The position numbers were made by a program, and so were the translations under genes. Positions 8,577-17,041 of a stretch of 64,000 nucleotides of DNA are shown piece by piece. The DNA lies in assembly GCF_024704385.1 (NCBI RefSeq), contig NZ_JAJDFX010000002.1, forward strand, positions 682,001 to 746,000. Direction: 5' to 3'. Position 1 is the stretch's first letter. Each line of letters opens with the position of its first letter. The stretch comes from Cellulomonas sp. P24. Its GTDB lineage: Bacteria; Actinomycetota; Actinomycetes; Actinomycetales; Cellulomonadaceae. The notes below the pieces were generated by a model. The model made no database searches, was not told the origin of the DNA, and saw only the letters and a program-made list of their open reading frames with translations.

Positions 8577-9929
8577 TCAGCTGACGCCGTTGAGGAGCGG
8601 GGTGATCTTGGCGTCGTACTCGGCGGCGAGCGCCGTGATGTCGCCGCCCTGGGAGACCTTGCTGAAGAACTCCTCGAGCAGGCCGGAGCCCTCGACCGCC
8701 GCCCAGCCCGGGGCTGCCGGGGTGAGCTTCGAGTTCGACGCGGACAGGATCGCGTCCTTCGCGAACTGGTCGGTCCCGAGCGAGCTCACGTAGTCCGAGT
8801 TCGCCGGGCCGAGCCCGCTCTCGCCGAGCATCTTCTGGTAGGCGGGGCTGAAGATGATCCGCATCAGGCTCTTGGCGAGCTCGGGGTGCTGGGACTTCGC
8901 CGAGATGCCGATGTTCGACCCGCCGGCGAGGACCGGAGCGGCCCCACCGTCCTTGCCCGGGAGCACGAACGTGCCGAAGGTCGCGTCGTTCCAGGTGCGG
9001 ACGGGCTTGCCGTCCTTCTCCGAGAGGTCACCGATCGACCAGTGCGCCCAGCCCGGCGCCATGATCGTCGCGGCCGCAAGGGACGTGTTCGTCGTCGTCT
9101 TGTCCGTGTTGGTCGCGGTGTCCGTGTCGTTGAGGTAGAGCCACGGGCTCTGGTCCTTGGCGTCCGCGGGCGCCTTCGAGGCCTTGAGGTCGATCTGCTG
9201 GAGCTGGGTCAGGCCGGTGATGCTGTTCGGGTCCGAGAGCGTCGAGACCCACTTCCCGTTCTCCTTCTTGGCGAGGTCGCCGCCGTTGGCGAAGATCCAC
9301 GAGATCCCGTTGCGCCAGTCCTGGCCACCGATGAAGAAGCCCGAGAAGTTCGCGATGTTGCGTGGGTTCTTCTCGGCGATCGTGACCACCGCGCTGTTGA
9401 ACTCCGCAAGGGTCGTGGGGACCTCGACCCCCGCCTCCTTCCAGACGTCCGCGCGGTAGAACATGTAGCGCGAGCCGAAGTAGTACGGGAGCGTGAAGTT
9501 CTTGCCGTCGACCTCACCCGCGGCGACGAACGACTTCAGCAGCTTGTCGCCGCCCAGCTCGGTGTACATGTCGGAGATGTCGAGGAACGCGCCGACGTTC
9601 GTGAAGGTCGGCGACTGCGTGTTCCCGAGCTCGACGACGTCGGGCGTGTTGTTCGCGTCCGGCAGCGCGGTGGTGAGCTTGGTGACGAGGTCGCCCCAGT
9701 CCTGCTGCTCGATCGTGAGCGTCGACCCGGGGTTCTCCTTGGCGAACTCGGTCTTCAGGTACGTGCGCAGGCTGTCGGGGGTGTCGCCCCCTGCGAGCCA
9801 GAGCCTGATGTTCGCGGGTTCGGGCGTGCCCGCGGCGGACGGGGTCGTCGACGCGCCCGAGCCGCTCGAGCAGGCGCTCAGTGCGAGCGCCGTCGCGGCA
9901 CCCAGTGCTGCGAAACGTAGGATCTTCAC
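8577..9929 (-). CDS. Sugar ABC transporter solute-binding lipoprotein (family 1)
   Basis: A 450-residue exported lipoprotein that should capture the sugar outside the membrane and hand it to the two permeases. The N-terminus is a lipoprotein signal peptide with lipobox ALSAC and lipid-modified Cys20, followed by a Ser/Thr-rich linker. The rest fits CUT1 binding proteins in length and composition (for example LTIEQQDWGDLVTKL and YAWK-like segments). The ATG at 9929 has a GGGAGG site. It lies downstream of the ROK regulator, separated by a hairpin at 10002-10042. The ligand is probably GlcNAc or a chitin or cell-wall oligosaccharide, judged from nagB. Confidence 0.92.
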   Translation of the reverse strand: MKILRFAALGAATALALSACSSGSGASTTPSAAGTPEPANIRLWLAGGDTPDSLRTYLKTEFAKENPGSTLTIEQQDWGDLVTKLTTALPDANNTPDVVELGNTQSPTFTNVGAFLDISDMYTELGGDKLLKSFVAAGEVDGKNFTLPYYFGSRYMFYRADVWKEAGVEVPTTLAEFNSAVVTIAEKNPRNIANFSGFFIGGQDWRNGISWIFANGGDLAKKENGKWVSTLSDPNSITGLTQLQQIDLKASKAPADAKDQSPWLYLNDTDTATNTDKTTTNTSLAAATIMAPGWAHWSIGDLSEKDGKPVRTWNDATFGTFVLPGKDGGAAPVLAGGSNIGISAKSQHPELAKSLMRIIFSPAYQKMLGESGLGPANSDYVSSLGTDQFAKDAILSASNSKLTPAAPGWAAVEGSGLLEEFFSKVSQGGDITALAAEYDAKITPLLNGVS

Positions 9930-10001
9930 GTTGGTGTTCCTCCCATGTGCGGAGGCGATCGCCGGACAGCGTCGCCGCGGGGGTACTGCCGACCTGCATG
10001 G

Positions 10002-10042
10002 CCGGTCAGCTCGGGGTCGTCACGTGACCCCGAGCTGGCCGG
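10002..10042 (-). terminator. Hairpin over the end of the ROK regulator gene
   Basis: Arms 10002-10018 and 10026-10042 pair over 17 positions with one G-U-type mismatch and a 7-base loop. It covers the corrected stop codon of the regulator (10020) and lies about 70 bases upstream of the binding-protein ATG. Probably a terminator or attenuator between regulator and transport genes. Confidence 0.65.
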
Positions 10043-11211
10043 ACAGAACGAGCACGGCCGCCCCGGACAGGGCGGCGTCCTCGCCGAGGGTGGCCATCCT
10101 GACCGTGAGCGGTCCGCCGATGACCGGCATGGTGCGCTCGCGGATGGTGGCCAGCGCCTCCTCGCGGACCGGGCCGTCGAGCAGCTCGGCCGGGCCGCTG
10201 ATCAGCACCTCCGCGAGGTTGAGCGCACTGACGACGGGTGCCAGGACCATGCCGAGCATCCGTCCGACCGACGCCAGCGCGGCGTCGGAGGCGTGGGGGT
10301 CGAGTCCGTCGACCAGGTGACGCAGGGCGGGTACCGAGAGCACCGTCTCGAGGCACCCCCCACCGTCCGCAGGCGCACTGCAGCGGCGCGGGCCCGCCGA
10401 CCTGGTGGTCCCGCTCGTCGACGACGGTGAGGTGACCGACCTCGCCGGCGGCGTTGGCGTGGCCGGTCAGGAGCATGCCGTCCACGACGATCCCGGCGCC
10501 GACGCCCTGCCCGACCGTGAGCACCAGGAGGCCGTCGCCGCTCGCCCCGCCGTAGGTGTACTCACCGAGCGCACGGGTGTTGGCGTCGTTGCCGACGTGC
10601 ACCGGGACGCCGAGCCGGGAGGTGAGGATGCTCGCGAGCGGGACGTCGTACCAGTCACGGTTCGGCGCCTCGATGACGACGCCGTCGCGATCGATCACCC
10701 CGGGCGACCCGATGCCGATGCCGATCACCGGGCGGGTGGCGGCGGCGAGGAGCTCCTTGGCGAGCTCGGCGAGGAGGTCGAGCGCAGCCTCCCCGGCGCG
10801 CCCGTCGAGCCGTGCGGCCCGTCGGACGACGACACCGCCGACGAGCGACATCACCGCACCCCGGATCCAGGCATCGTCGGCGAGGTCGATCGCGACGATC
10901 TGGTAGTCCTCGGTCCGCATCCCGACGAGGGTCGCGGGCTTGCCGACGCGCGCCTCGGTGCGCAGCCCGAGCTCTTCGACGAGGCCCTCGGCGATCAGCT
11001 CGGCGACGAGGTCCGAGACCGTCACGCGCGTCAGCCCGGTGCTGCGTGCGAGGTCCGCCCGTGACGTCGGGCCCGCGTGGAACAGGTGCTGGAGGACCAT
11101 CGAGCGGTTGTGCGCCCGGGCGTGCTCCGGCAGCACCTTGACCATGGGGCGCAGGACGCGACCGAGTCCTCGGCCTGCGGCCCCGGGGCGAGCCGTCGTC
11201 GGTGTCGTCAC
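10020..11211 (-). CDS. ROK family transcriptional regulator, frameshifted as sequenced
   Basis: A NagC/Mlc-like regulator of the adjoining amino-sugar genes, expected to bind DNA and respond to a sugar or sugar phosphate. An N-terminal winged helix lies at residues 38-80 (TSRADLARSTGLTRVTVSDL), followed by the ROK domain. The frame breaks near residue 284 in the zinc motif: a run of six C (10356-10361, plus strand) shifts it, whereas five would read CGRWGCLE and continue to a stop at 10020. The GTG start at 11211 sits about 7 bases from a -10 box and has no ribosome binding site, so it looks leaderless. Confidence in family is high; whether it is truly broken is open. Confidence 0.85.
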
Positions 11212-11212
11212 A

Positions 11213-11247
11213 TTTGTTAGTAGACCTTCCTTACAAACTCATGTCAA
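11213..11247 (-). promoter_or_regulatory. Promoter with ROK-type inverted-repeat operator
   Basis: Read on the minus strand, a perfect TTGACA -35 (11247-11242), a 17-base spacer and TCTACT as -10 (11224-11219) place the start near the GTG at 11211. The inverted repeat TTTGTTAG (11213-11220) / CTTACAAA (11230-11237) flanks the -10 region with 7 of 8 positions symmetric. The A/T-rich TTTG...CAAA form resembles operators of ROK repressors, suggesting autoregulation. Confidence 0.65.
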
Positions 11248-11287
11248 CAGTCGGAACACTCCGTGACCGGATCGTTGCCGAACTGCG

Positions 11288-12182
11288 TCAGGTGCGCTTT
11301 CGCCGGTGCCCGGCGACTGCCAGGACACCGAGCGTCAGCGAACCCGCGACACCGAGGAGCCCGGCGGCGTCCGCTCCCCCGGCCGTCGACCGGGCTGCTG
11401 CTGACGACGCACCGGTCGCCGCGGCAGCCGGAACGGAGTCCGGGACGGCGTCCGGAGCCGAGGTCAGGGTGGGGGCAGGCGTCGGGCTCGCTGACGGTGA
11501 CGGGGACGGGGTGGGGGTGGGGGGTGGGGGTGGGCGCAGGAGGCGCCGGGGCAGGCAGCAGAGCAGGTTCAGGTGCGGGCGCGCTCGAGTACGTGCCGAA
11601 GTTCTGCGTGCCCCAGGCCGTCCTGCCGCGGACCACGATCCCGATCCCGATGTCCGTGTACGCCGGGTTGAGGATGTTGGCCCGGTGCGGCGCCGAGCTC
11701 ATCCACTGAGCCTCGAGGCCCAGCGCGTCGGCGGACGTGTTGCAGGCGACGTTCTCGCCGGCAGCGCTCCAACCCCGCGGGATCTGCTGGGAGAAGGACG
11801 GGTTGTGCGCGAGGCCGCCCGGGCACGTCCCGGAGTCGGCGAGATGAGTGCTCCACCTGGTCGCCACGGCAGACATCGCACTGCTCAGCCGGAGGGGCGG
11901 CGCACCGACCGCAGCGCGCGCCTGGTTGACCTGCACGAGGATCGCCGCGGCGTCGTCAGCGGCGGCGGCCGGAGAAGCGCCGACGCCGAGCGGCACGGCA
12001 CCGACACCCACGCCCATGACCAGGAGCACCAACGCGACTCGCGCGGCCCACGACCGCGCAGGCCGCGACCTCGACGGGCGCACGCGCACCGGCCGGGCGT
12101 GCACTCGGCGGCGGCGCAGGTGCCACGCACCCACGCACGAGGCCACCACGCGCTGCGCGCGCCCGCTCTCCTCGGAACTCAT
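11288..12182 (-). CDS. SCP/CAP-domain secreted protein, C-terminal anchor out of frame as sequenced
   Basis: A cell-surface protein with a CAP (SCP/PR-1-like) domain of unknown ligand or enzymatic role. A basic N-tail of about 45 residues precedes a hydrophobic export segment (residues 46-74). The CAP domain follows with its histidine (LAHNPSF), glutamate (GENVAC) and second histidine (SAPHRANIL), ending at GTQNFGTYSS. A proline-threonine linker then meets a run of six G (11519-11524, plus strand). With five G the frame continues through (PT)n, (SP)n, a membrane helix (AAGLLGVAGSLTLGVLAVAG) and HRRKRT, a normal C-terminal anchor, with stop at 11288. As sequenced the tail is scrambled and ends at 11244. 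Its ATG overlaps the PfkB stop (ATGA). Confidence 0.82.
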
Positions 12183-13237
12183 GAGCGGTACCCCGGCACC
12201 CAGCCTCGCGCCCCGCGGAAGTGGACCGACTCCGACGCGACCTGCGCGGCACGTGCGAGCACGTCGACCGGATCGCTCGCAGCGAGCTCGCCGGCGAGGA
12301 ACGCTGCATACGCGCCGTGCAGCACGTCACCGGCTCCGACCGTGTCGACGACGGTCCTCGACGGGTCGGCGGGCACGGTCACGGACCGCACCTCCGCCGG
12401 CGTGCGGGAGTCGAGCACCAGGATCGGGCCGGCCCCGTCGGAGCGCGCGACCACCCGAGGGCCGAACGCCGCGACCTGCCGCAGGAGCCGCTCACCGTCG
12501 ACCGTCGCACCGCTCGCGATGTCCGCCGCGGGGCTGCCGGTTGCCGGCACGTCGGACGCGGGTACGTCCGCGGGAACCACACCGACGGGCACCCGGAAGT
12601 CCGCAGAGACGATCGCCTGGTCCACCAGGGCGAGCAGCCGCTCCATCCCGGGCTTCCAGCTGCCGTCATCGAGCACGACCAGCACTCCGCCGGCACGCGC
12701 CGCCCGGGAGACCTCGATCGCAGTCTCGAGATGATGCCCGTCCACCAGGACGACGTCCACACCGTCGAGCACGTCCGTCGGCACCGCCGCCAGCGCGCCG
12801 GACCTGGTGGCGTTCACCGACACCACCGCCCGTTCCCCGGTTGACGCAGTGACCAGGACGGTCGACACCGCAGGTGCGGCGCCGGTCCCGCGGGCAAGGT
12901 CGACGACCTCCACCCCGGCGTCGGCGAGCCCGGCCAGGGCGAGATCGGCGACGGGTCCGGAACCGATCGCGGTCACCAGCCGGGCGTGCGCCCCCACGGC
13001 CACCGCCGTCGCCGCCGCGTTCGCCGCAGGTCCGCCGAAGGTCAGCGTGGCGGACCGGGCGACGACCTTCTCGTTCGGTCCCGGGATCCCGTCGACCTCC
13101 TGGATGGCGTCCACGGTCGTGAGCCCGCAGCAGAGCACGACGTGCGATCGACGATCGACCCCAGCGACACCGTCGCGCCCGACGCCCGCCGGTTGGGCGT
13201 GCGCGGACAGCACCTCGGGTGACCTCGGGCCTGTCAT
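12179..13237 (-). CDS. PfkB family carbohydrate kinase
   Basis: A 352-residue cytosolic kinase of the ribokinase/PfkB family. The N-terminal GLTTVDAIQEVDGIPGPNEKV and FGGPAANAAATA segments form the sugar site, and DTVGAGDVLHGAYAAF holds the anion hole and catalytic aspartate (the DTxGAGD signature). The substrate cannot be assigned; sulfofructose, ribose, tagatose-phosphate and nucleoside kinases share this fold. Residues 1-30 are poorly conserved, so the true start may be later than the ATG at 13237. It overlaps the CAP gene by four bases and is divergent from the luciferase-like gene. Confidence 0.85.
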   Translation of the reverse strand: MTGPRSPEVLSAHAQPAGVGRDGVAGVDRRSHVVLCCGLTTVDAIQEVDGIPGPNEKVVARSATLTFGGPAANAAATAVAVGAHARLVTAIGSGPVADLALAGLADAGVEVVDLARGTGAAPAVSTVLVTASTGERAVVSVNATRSGALAAVPTDVLDGVDVVLVDGHHLETAIEVSRAARAGGVLVVLDDGSWKPGMERLLALVDQAIVSADFRVPVGVVPADVPASDVPATGSPAADIASGATVDGERLLRQVAAFGPRVVARSDGAGPILVLDSRTPAEVRSVTVPADPSRTVVDTVGAGDVLHGAYAAFLAGELAASDPVDVLARAAQVASESVHFRGARGWVPGYRS

Positions 13238-13314
13238 CCGCCGATCATGACGGACGCGACCGTCCCCCGTCATGCGCCGGACCGGAGGAATATCGCGACC
13301 GTGCATGCGTTTGC

Positions 13315-14364
13315 ATGGGAATGGACCTCGGCTTCTACACCTTCGGAGACCTCGGCACCGGCGACGGGAACACCCGGCCCCCGTCACCGGGTCAGCGGAT
13401 CCGCGACATCCTCGAGCGGGTGAGGCTCGCGGACGAGGTCGGCCTTGCCTACGCCGGCATCGGGGAGCACCACCGCCCGGACTTCGCGGTGTCGTCGCCC
13501 GCGACCGTGATCGCCGCCGCACTGGCTCAGACCTCACGGATCACGGTCGGATCGGCCGTCACGGTGCTGAGCACCGAGGACCCGGTGCGGGTCTTCCAGC
13601 AGTTCGCGACGATGGACCAGTTCTCCGGCGGCCGGGTCGAGCTCCTCGCGGGTCGCGGCTCGTTCATCGAGTCCTACCCGCTGTTCGGGGCGGACCTCGC
13701 GGACTACGACGACCTCTTCGAGGAGAAGATCGCCCTCCTGCTGGCACTCGACCGCAGCACGCCCCTCAGCTGGCACGGGCGGTTCCGTCCCGCGCTGCAG
13801 GACGCCGTCGTGCTGCCCCGGCCCCTCGACCTCCCCGGTCGCGGCCCGCACCTCGACATCCAGGTCGCCACGGGCGGGAACCCGCAGTCCTCGGTGCGCG
13901 CCGGAACGCTGGGCCTCCCGGTGAACTACGCGATCATCGGCGGACGACCGGCGGACTTCGCACCGCTCGTCGAGCTGTACCGGCGCACGCACGCCGAGGC
14001 CGGTCACCCGGAGGAGAACCGCCGGGTGACCGTGTCCGGGATGGGGTTCGTCGCCGAGGAGGGGGCGCTCGACTTCTACTACCCGTACTGGCACCGGTCC
14101 ATGGCCGGGATCGCGCGTGAACGCGGCTTCGCCATGCCGAACCGGATCATGTACGAGTCCACCGCTGCCCGTGGCGGCGCCTACGCGATCGGCACCCCGG
14201 AGCAGGTGGCCGAGAAGGTCGTCGAGCTGCACGCGCACCTGCACCACGACCGGCAGATCTTCCAGCTGGACCTCTCCGGGGTCCCGCAGCGCGAGTCGCT
14301 CAGGGCGATCGAGCTGCTCGGCACACAGGTGCTGCCTCTCGTCCAGGAGGCGCTGGGCGCCTGA
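13315..14364 (+). CDS. Luciferase-like (LLM class) flavin-dependent oxidoreductase
   Basis: A 349-residue enzyme of the bacterial luciferase-like monooxygenase superfamily, probably FMN-dependent. It has the N-terminal strand LGFYTFGDL, the GIGEHHRPDFAVSSP segment, VTVLSTEDPVRVFQQFATMDQFSGGRVELLAGRGSF, and the C-terminal IGTPEQVAEKVVELH, all typical of the YhbW/alkanal monooxygenase-like branch. The substrate is unknown. The start could be 13315 or 13321; the nearest GGAGGAA (13284-13290) is rather far from both. It is divergent from the PfkB kinase. Confidence 0.85.
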   Translation: MGMDLGFYTFGDLGTGDGNTRPPSPGQRIRDILERVRLADEVGLAYAGIGEHHRPDFAVSSPATVIAAALAQTSRITVGSAVTVLSTEDPVRVFQQFATMDQFSGGRVELLAGRGSFIESYPLFGADLADYDDLFEEKIALLLALDRSTPLSWHGRFRPALQDAVVLPRPLDLPGRGPHLDIQVATGGNPQSSVRAGTLGLPVNYAIIGGRPADFAPLVELYRRTHAEAGHPEENRRVTVSGMGFVAEEGALDFYYPYWHRSMAGIARERGFAMPNRIMYESTAARGGAYAIGTPEQVAEKVVELHAHLHHDRQIFQLDLSGVPQRESLRAIELLGTQVLPLVQEALGA

Positions 14365-14404
14365 CCGTCCCGGCGCAGGACGGCCACCGCCCGCGGCACC
14401 ACCA

Positions 14405-15976
14405 TCAGCTCACCCGGACGAGGAGCGGCGCCCACCGGGAGTCGAGCGCGCGCCCGCCGAGATCGACGGCCGACCGCAGCAGCAGGCCTCCCCCGAGCAC
14501 GCCGAGCGCGAGGGTGACCCAGCTGGCCGCCGGGCTCCACCACCAGGCCAGCGCGAAACCGACCAGCACCGGCAGAGCGAGAACCGTCGTCAGCACCGAC
14601 GAGACGAGCTGGGCCGCCATGCTCGCACCGATCCCGCCGGTCTCCGCCGCGAACGGGCTCGCCCCGGCCCGCGGTGCGGGGTACGGCAGCACGACGCTCG
14701 CGACGGCAGACACCCCCAGCCCCACCAGCAGCAGGCCCAGTCCTGCACCGAGGCTCGCCGGGAGCATGGCCCACCTGCCGGCGACCGCCGACCCGACGAC
14801 GGAGCCGACGACGACCACCGGGGCCGCCCAGATGATCACCCCGCGCGCCCGACCGCGGCGGTCGTCGACGCCGCGCATCCCGGAGGTCACGTGCATCCAC
14901 AACGCGCTGCCGTCGAACGCCGTGTCGTTGTGGCGCCCCCAGCCCAGCGTCGCCCCCAGCAACGGACCGAGCACGATCACGGCGTCACGCGCGGCGATCG
15001 CGACCAGCCCGGTGATCATCACCGGGAGCAGGAGCCCCGCCGCGAGCGCGGAGAGGTACCGACCGTCACCGGCCCAGTACCGACGAGCCCGTCCGGCGAC
15101 GGCCGCCGCAGCCACGCGTGAGGTGTTCCGCGGCGCCCGGTCGAGGATCAGGTCGTGACGCCGTCGCGTCGGCCCGCCGCGCAGCACCGGGTGGGTGAGG
15201 ACACCACGGAGCAGGTGGTGCCAGGCACCCACCAGCCCGATCGCCCACACCACGGCGAGGACGAGCCGCGCGACCGCCCCGGCGAGGTCGCCTGTCGCCG
15301 CGGCTCCGGGCGCCGCCCAGGTGAACGCGAGCGGCGACCACCCGAGCACCGTGCTCAGCCCGGGGACCGCCTCGAGCGCGGCGCTCATCCCGAGGGACCC
15401 GAGGAACCACACCCCGAGCGCCACCAGCCCGATGACAGCGACCGCGGCACCCGCCGCGAGCCGACGACCACCGCGCGTGGCGATCACCCGGGTCGCCGCG
15501 AGGGTCGCGACCCGCGCGGACAGCAGGCACGTCACCCACGACACCGGGGCGCAGAGCGCCGTCACGATCGTCACCGTCGTGCCCTTGCCCGCCCAGGCGA
15601 CCAGGCTCAGGGTGCACACGACACCGGCGAACACGGCCGGCACGCTGATCGCGCTCGCGACCCCCAGGGCCGGGACCAGTCGGCGGACCGGGACCGCGAA
15701 GGTGGCGAACCGCACCGGGTCGAGGGAGTCGTCCGTCCCGAAGACGAGGACCGGGATGACGACCCACCCCAGCACCAGCAATGTGCCGGCCACCACGAGG
15801 ATGTCAGGGCGTGCCGCGGTCCCCGGGCCGGCGAGCCACCACGCCCCGGCCAGCAGGGTCGGGGTCGTCCCGAGCGCCCACAGGATGCCGAGGAGCAGCA
15901 CGACGAGCCGCCACGGGTCGCGGCGCAGCGAGTGCCGCAGGAGCGTGAGCTTCAGGCGGACGACGGTCGCAACCAC
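14405..15976 (-). CDS. ABC-2 type exporter permease
   Basis: A 523-residue inner-membrane protein with roughly 12 hydrophobic segments in two halves, a size seen for ABC-2-like exporters whose permease is one polypeptide. It has no ATP-binding motif. The GTG start at 15976 lies within the end of the ATPase gene (25-base overlap), so the pair is co-translated. The central cytoplasmic stretch (THPVLRGGPTRRRHDLILDRAP) is strongly basic. Cargo is unknown. Confidence 0.82.
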   Translation of the reverse strand: MVATVVRLKLTLLRHSLRRDPWRLVVLLLGILWALGTTPTLLAGAWWLAGPGTAARPDILVVAGTLLVLGWVVIPVLVFGTDDSLDPVRFATFAVPVRRLVPALGVASAISVPAVFAGVVCTLSLVAWAGKGTTVTIVTALCAPVSWVTCLLSARVATLAATRVIATRGGRRLAAGAAVAVIGLVALGVWFLGSLGMSAALEAVPGLSTVLGWSPLAFTWAAPGAAATGDLAGAVARLVLAVVWAIGLVGAWHHLLRGVLTHPVLRGGPTRRRHDLILDRAPRNTSRVAAAAVAGRARRYWAGDGRYLSALAAGLLLPVMITGLVAIAARDAVIVLGPLLGATLGWGRHNDTAFDGSALWMHVTSGMRGVDDRRGRARGVIIWAAPVVVVGSVVGSAVAGRWAMLPASLGAGLGLLLVGLGVSAVASVVLPYPAPRAGASPFAAETGGIGASMAAQLVSSVLTTVLALPVLVGFALAWWWSPAASWVTLALGVLGGGLLLRSAVDLGGRALDSRWAPLLVRVS

Positions 15977-16728
15977 GACAGCTCCTGCTCGGGGCCCGGT
16001 CCGCCGAGGAGCCCGAAGAACCGGGTCTCGAGGTCCTGGCCGGCGCGCACGTCGTCGAGGGTCCCGACGGCGAGCACCCGGCCGGAGGCGATGACGGCGA
16101 CGTGGTCGCACATCCGCTCGACGAGCGCCATGACGTGGCTCGAGAGCACGACGGTCCCACCGGCCTCGACGAACCTGACCAGGATCGTCCGGATCGCGCC
16201 GGCAGACACCGGGTCGACGGCCTCGAACGGCTCGTCCAGGACGAGGAGCCTCGGCGCGTGCACGAGAGCGCACGCGAGTGCGATCTTCTTGGTCATCCCG
16301 GCGGAGTAGTCGGCGACGAGCACCCCGGGGGCCGAGGCGAGGTCGAGCGCGGCGAGGAGGTCGTCACGCCGCTCGCGCACGACGCCCGGGTCCATCCCGC
16401 GCAGCAGACCCGCATAGGAGATGAGCTCGGCACCGGTCAACCGGTCGAACGTCCGGAGCCCGTCGGGGAGGACGCCGATCAGACGCTTGGCCTGTTCGGG
16501 CCGCGCCCAGAGGTCCAGGCCATGGACCAGGACGGTACCGGCGTCCGGGACGAGGAGCCCCGTCGCCATGGACAGGGTCGTGGTCTTGCCGGCACCGTTC
16601 GGGCCGACCAGCCCGAACATCGACCCCGCCGGGATGTCGAGGTCGAGGTCGTCGACCGCGACCGTGGTGCCGAACGACTTCCGCAGCCCGCGCAGGGCCA
16701 GCGCTGCGTCTCGCGGCGAGGTCTCCAC
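15952..16728 (-). CDS. ABC exporter ATP-binding protein
   Basis: A 258-residue ATPase that energises the adjacent permease on the cytoplasmic face. Walker A GPNGAGKTTT, a Q-loop region (GVLPDGLRTF), the signature YSAGMTKKIALA (in place of LSGGQ) and Walker B LLVLDEPFEAVDPVS are all present, then the H-loop SSHVMALVER. The GTG at 16728 gives the usual short lead before the first strand (LALRGLRKSFG). The variant signature is common in ABC-2 exporter ATPases of actinobacteria. Confidence 0.9.
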   Translation of the reverse strand: METSPRDAALALRGLRKSFGTTVAVDDLDLDIPAGSMFGLVGPNGAGKTTTLSMATGLLVPDAGTVLVHGLDLWARPEQAKRLIGVLPDGLRTFDRLTGAELISYAGLLRGMDPGVVRERRDDLLAALDLASAPGVLVADYSAGMTKKIALACALVHAPRLLVLDEPFEAVDPVSAGAIRTILVRFVEAGGTVVLSSHVMALVERMCDHVAVIASGRVLAVGTLDDVRAGQDLETRFFGLLGGPGPEQELSWLRPSSA

Positions 16729-17041
16729 CGGCGCAGCGTACCCACGTGTCGTCTCGAACCGAGGCAGGTCGGCGGATCGCACGGCCGTTCGGGTGACCGG
16801 TGCGCGCACCGCCGGCACGCTGTGCCCGCGCCGTCGGCACGCTGCGGGCGTAGGGTCCCGACCAGGCGGGTCTCCACCGGTCCCGCCGGTCGGCTGCGCT
16901 CGTGCACCACCTCGCCAGGGCCGGCACGCGGGACCACCTGACGCGCCGCGCGACGAGGCGGTCAGGACCCGCCCGCGATCGTGCGTCGGTGGACCGCCGC
17001 AGGGGGCGCTCGGACCGCCGCAGTGCGGGGAGGAGGACGCG
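16729..17041. other. Divergent intergenic region between ABC ATPase and GGDEF-EAL genes
   Basis: A 313-base stretch without a supported gene. It must contain the two divergent promoters. A ribosome binding site GGGGAGGAGG (17027-17036) precedes the plus-strand ATG at 17042. A direct repeat of GGACCGCCGCAG occurs twice (near 16990 and 17015). No strong hairpin is seen. Confidence 0.5.

Noticed and set aside
16421-17041. Upstream extension of the GGDEF-EAL frame
   Set aside because: The frame is open by chance through the ABC ATPase gene on the other strand; the strong ribosome binding site at 17027-17036 places the start at 17042.
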